From contig JAJZEY010000588.1 in assembly GCA_021805585.1 (NCBI GenBank), positions 1 to 6,820 on the forward strand: a DNA stretch of 6,820 nt, read 5' to 3'. Shown one piece after another: positions 5,810 to 6,820 of the stretch. How positions within the stretch are numbered: the stretch's first letter is position 1; every line of letters starts with the position of its first letter. The DNA comes from Planctomycetota bacterium (lineage in GTDB: Bacteria; Planctomycetota; Phycisphaerae; WQYP01). The notes beneath the pieces were generated by a model. The model was not told where the DNA came from. It did no database searches and was given only the letters and a program-made list of their open reading frames with translations. A program made the position numbers and the translations under genes.

Positions 5810-6562
5810 CTAATCCAGGTTTGCCAGAAAATGCGCCACACGCGGGTCGGGATGTCCCTGGAAAAAATCGCCCGCCGGACAATGTGTCACCATGCGGCCG
5901 GAATCAAGCATCATCACCCGATCCGCAGCCTGCCGGGCAAAACGCATTTCGTGGGTAACGACAATCTGCGTCATACCTTCGTCATGCAATTGCCGCATGA
6001 TAGCCAGCACTTCACGCACCAGCGTGGGGTCTAAGGCGGAAGTCGGCTCGTCGTAAAGCAGAACCAAAGGCTTCATGGCCAGGGCGCGGGCGATTGCGGC
6101 ACGCTGCTGCTGACCGCCGCTAAGTTGTCCGGGATAATAATTCAGCCGATCCGCAAGGCCGACCTTGGTTAGAAAATGAACAGCAATATCACGTGCGGCG
6201 TCAGGAGAAAGTCCGCCGACGATTCGAGGTGCCAGCATGGCGTTCTGCAATGCGGTTAAATGGCCGAACAAATTAAAACTTTGAAACACCATCCCCACCT
6301 GCTGGCGCATTTGGTGCATAACCGCGGCATATTGCCGTGGCGAAGCCAGACTGCCGGCCGTCACTTGAATGGTTCCAATTCCCATCGCACCGGCATCAAT
6401 TTGTTCCAGGCCGTTTAGGCATCGCAAAAATGTTGATTTTCCACAGCCGGACGGCCCAAGCAGCACAAGCAATTCACCTTTTTCCATGTTCAGGCTGATA
6501 TCAAACAGACCGGCGTTGGGTCCAAAGCTTTTGGAGATATTGTGCACTTGAACCAATGGCAT
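5810..6562 (-). CDS. Polar amino acid ABC transporter ATP-binding protein (GlnQ/HisP type)
   Basis: This 250-residue ATPase powers the amino acid importer whose membrane and binding parts are in the next gene. It is cytoplasmic and docks on the permease EAA loops as a dimer. All motifs are intact: Walker A GPSGCGKST (36-44), Q-loop Q94 in MVFQSFNLF, signature LSGGQQQR (147-154), Walker B LVLLYDEP (166-173) with catalytic E172, D-loop SALD (175-178) and switch H204 in VVTHEM. The FNLF-x-HLTALQN stretch after the Q-loop and the TSALDP context are typical of the polar amino acid subfamily. The Walker B position before DEP is Tyr where Phe is usual, a mild change. GAGGT (6569-6573) lies 6 bases before ATG 6562. 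The gene begins about 115 bases after the rRNA terminator, in the same direction. The length is normal for the family. Confidence 0.96.
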   Translation of the reverse strand: MPLVQVHNISKSFGPNAGLFDISLNMEKGELLVLLGPSGCGKSTFLRCLNGLEQIDAGAMGIGTIQVTAGSLASPRQYAAVMHQMRQQVGMVFQSFNLFGHLTALQNAMLAPRIVGGLSPDAARDIAVHFLTKVGLADRLNYYPGQLSGGQQQRAAIARALAMKPLVLLYDEPTSALDPTLVREVLAIMRQLHDEGMTQIVVTHEMRFARQAADRVMMLDSGRMVTHCPAGDFFQGHPDPRVAHFLANLD

Positions 6563-6677
6563 GGCGGAACCTCATTATTACCATTTGGCCGGCGGCGGTG
6601 GAGAGCGGCGGCCGGCTGCGGAATATGATCGGCGATCCATGGGAATTGAGCAATGTCGGAAAGCCTGGGGTAGGGAG

Positions 6678-6718
6678 AAAAAAAAAGACCCGGGCGAATC
6701 TTTCGATTCGCCCGGGTC
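6678..6718 (-). terminator. Rho-independent terminator of the rRNA operon
   Basis: On the minus strand a perfect 14-bp GC-rich stem (6705-6718 with 6687-6700) is closed by a GAAA tetraloop (6701-6704) and followed by nine T residues (6678-6686). It lies about 5 bases after the 5S rRNA 3' end and separates the rRNA operon from the amino acid importer downstream. Confidence 0.95.
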
Positions 6719-6723
6719 ATAAA

Positions 6724-6820
6724 TCTGGCACTCACCTACTCTAGCGCGTAAGCACTACCATCGGCCGTCAGGGCTTTACGGTGCTGTTCGGAATGGGAAG
6801 CTGTGTTACCCCTGGCGTAT
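6724..6820 (-). rRNA. rrf: 5S ribosomal RNA, 5' end cut by the window edge
   Basis: The minus strand carries the hallmark 5S motifs in order: CCCATTCCGAAC (loop C region, about 6786-6797), CCGATGGTAGT (loop E region, 6754-6764), GAGTAGG (6735-6741) and a closing TGCCAGA at the 3' end. About 97 bases are present and roughly 15 to 20 are missing at the 5' side. Helix IV is short: TAGTGC pairs with GCGCTA around a TTAC loop, against a longer helix in E. coli. One base fewer lies between CCGAAC and CCGATGG than in E. coli. Both fit the short 5S described for planctomycetes. It is the last gene of an rRNA operon entering from the right. Confidence 0.95.

Noticed and set aside
5525..6034. 169-codon + strand frame across the importer genes
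   Set aside because: It is antisense to two intact, motif-bearing ABC transporter genes and has no protein-like features.
6625..6653. Minus-strand TTGCTC and GATCAT with 17-base spacing before the ATPase gene
   Set aside because: Only 3 of 6 and 4 of 6 matches; too weak to list as the operon promoter, although one is expected in this interval.
1..6820. CRISPR array, insertion sequence, phage or tRNA
   Set aside because: No regularly spaced repeats, transposase or integrase motifs, terminal inverted repeats or tRNA cloverleaf could be seen on either strand.

Overview
The window looks like ordinary chromosomal DNA from a free-living, Gram-negative-type bacterium of moderate to high GC. My best guess at lineage is Planctomycetota. 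The reasons are a 5S rRNA with a shortened helix IV and one base fewer than E. coli between the loop C and loop E motifs, an S15 that resembles planctomycete versions as I remember them, and a substrate-binding/permease fusion. This assignment is inference and is not secured by the sequence alone.

Left part, + strand (1-740): a plausible sigma-70-type promoter drives a two-gene unit. The first gene encodes a small DUF4236 protein with a C-terminal membrane segment and probably starts at TTG. The second encodes a 103-residue protein I do not recognise, whose Shine-Dalgarno sequence overlaps the stop of the first. Positions 741-999 hold no convincing long gene. They do hold a possible 32-codon ORF with a very good ribosome-binding site, two mutually exclusive stems, and a terminator-like hairpin.

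Middle, + strand (1000-4101): rpsO (S15) and pnp (PNPase), in the classic bacterial order but about 480 bases apart. Each appears to have its own promoter; the candidate pnp promoter overlaps the rpsO terminator. The pnp mRNA would then carry a leader of about 400 bases with several hairpins and a short direct repeat. PNPase is complete, with catalytic residues at the same numbers as the E. coli enzyme, and a textbook rho-independent terminator follows it.

Right part, - strand (4127-6820, read right to left): the 3' end of an rRNA operon (5S rRNA, cut by the window edge) with a strong terminator, then a two-gene polar amino acid ABC importer. The first importer gene encodes the ATPase. The second encodes a periplasmic binding domain and the membrane permease as one polypeptide, so two genes supply the whole transporter. 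The importer and pnp converge at about 4101-4127.

Nothing here amounts to a new defence, mobile or biosynthetic system. The points most worth a second look are the two structured non-coding regions upstream of rpsO and pnp, the fused binding-protein/permease, and the short 5S rRNA.
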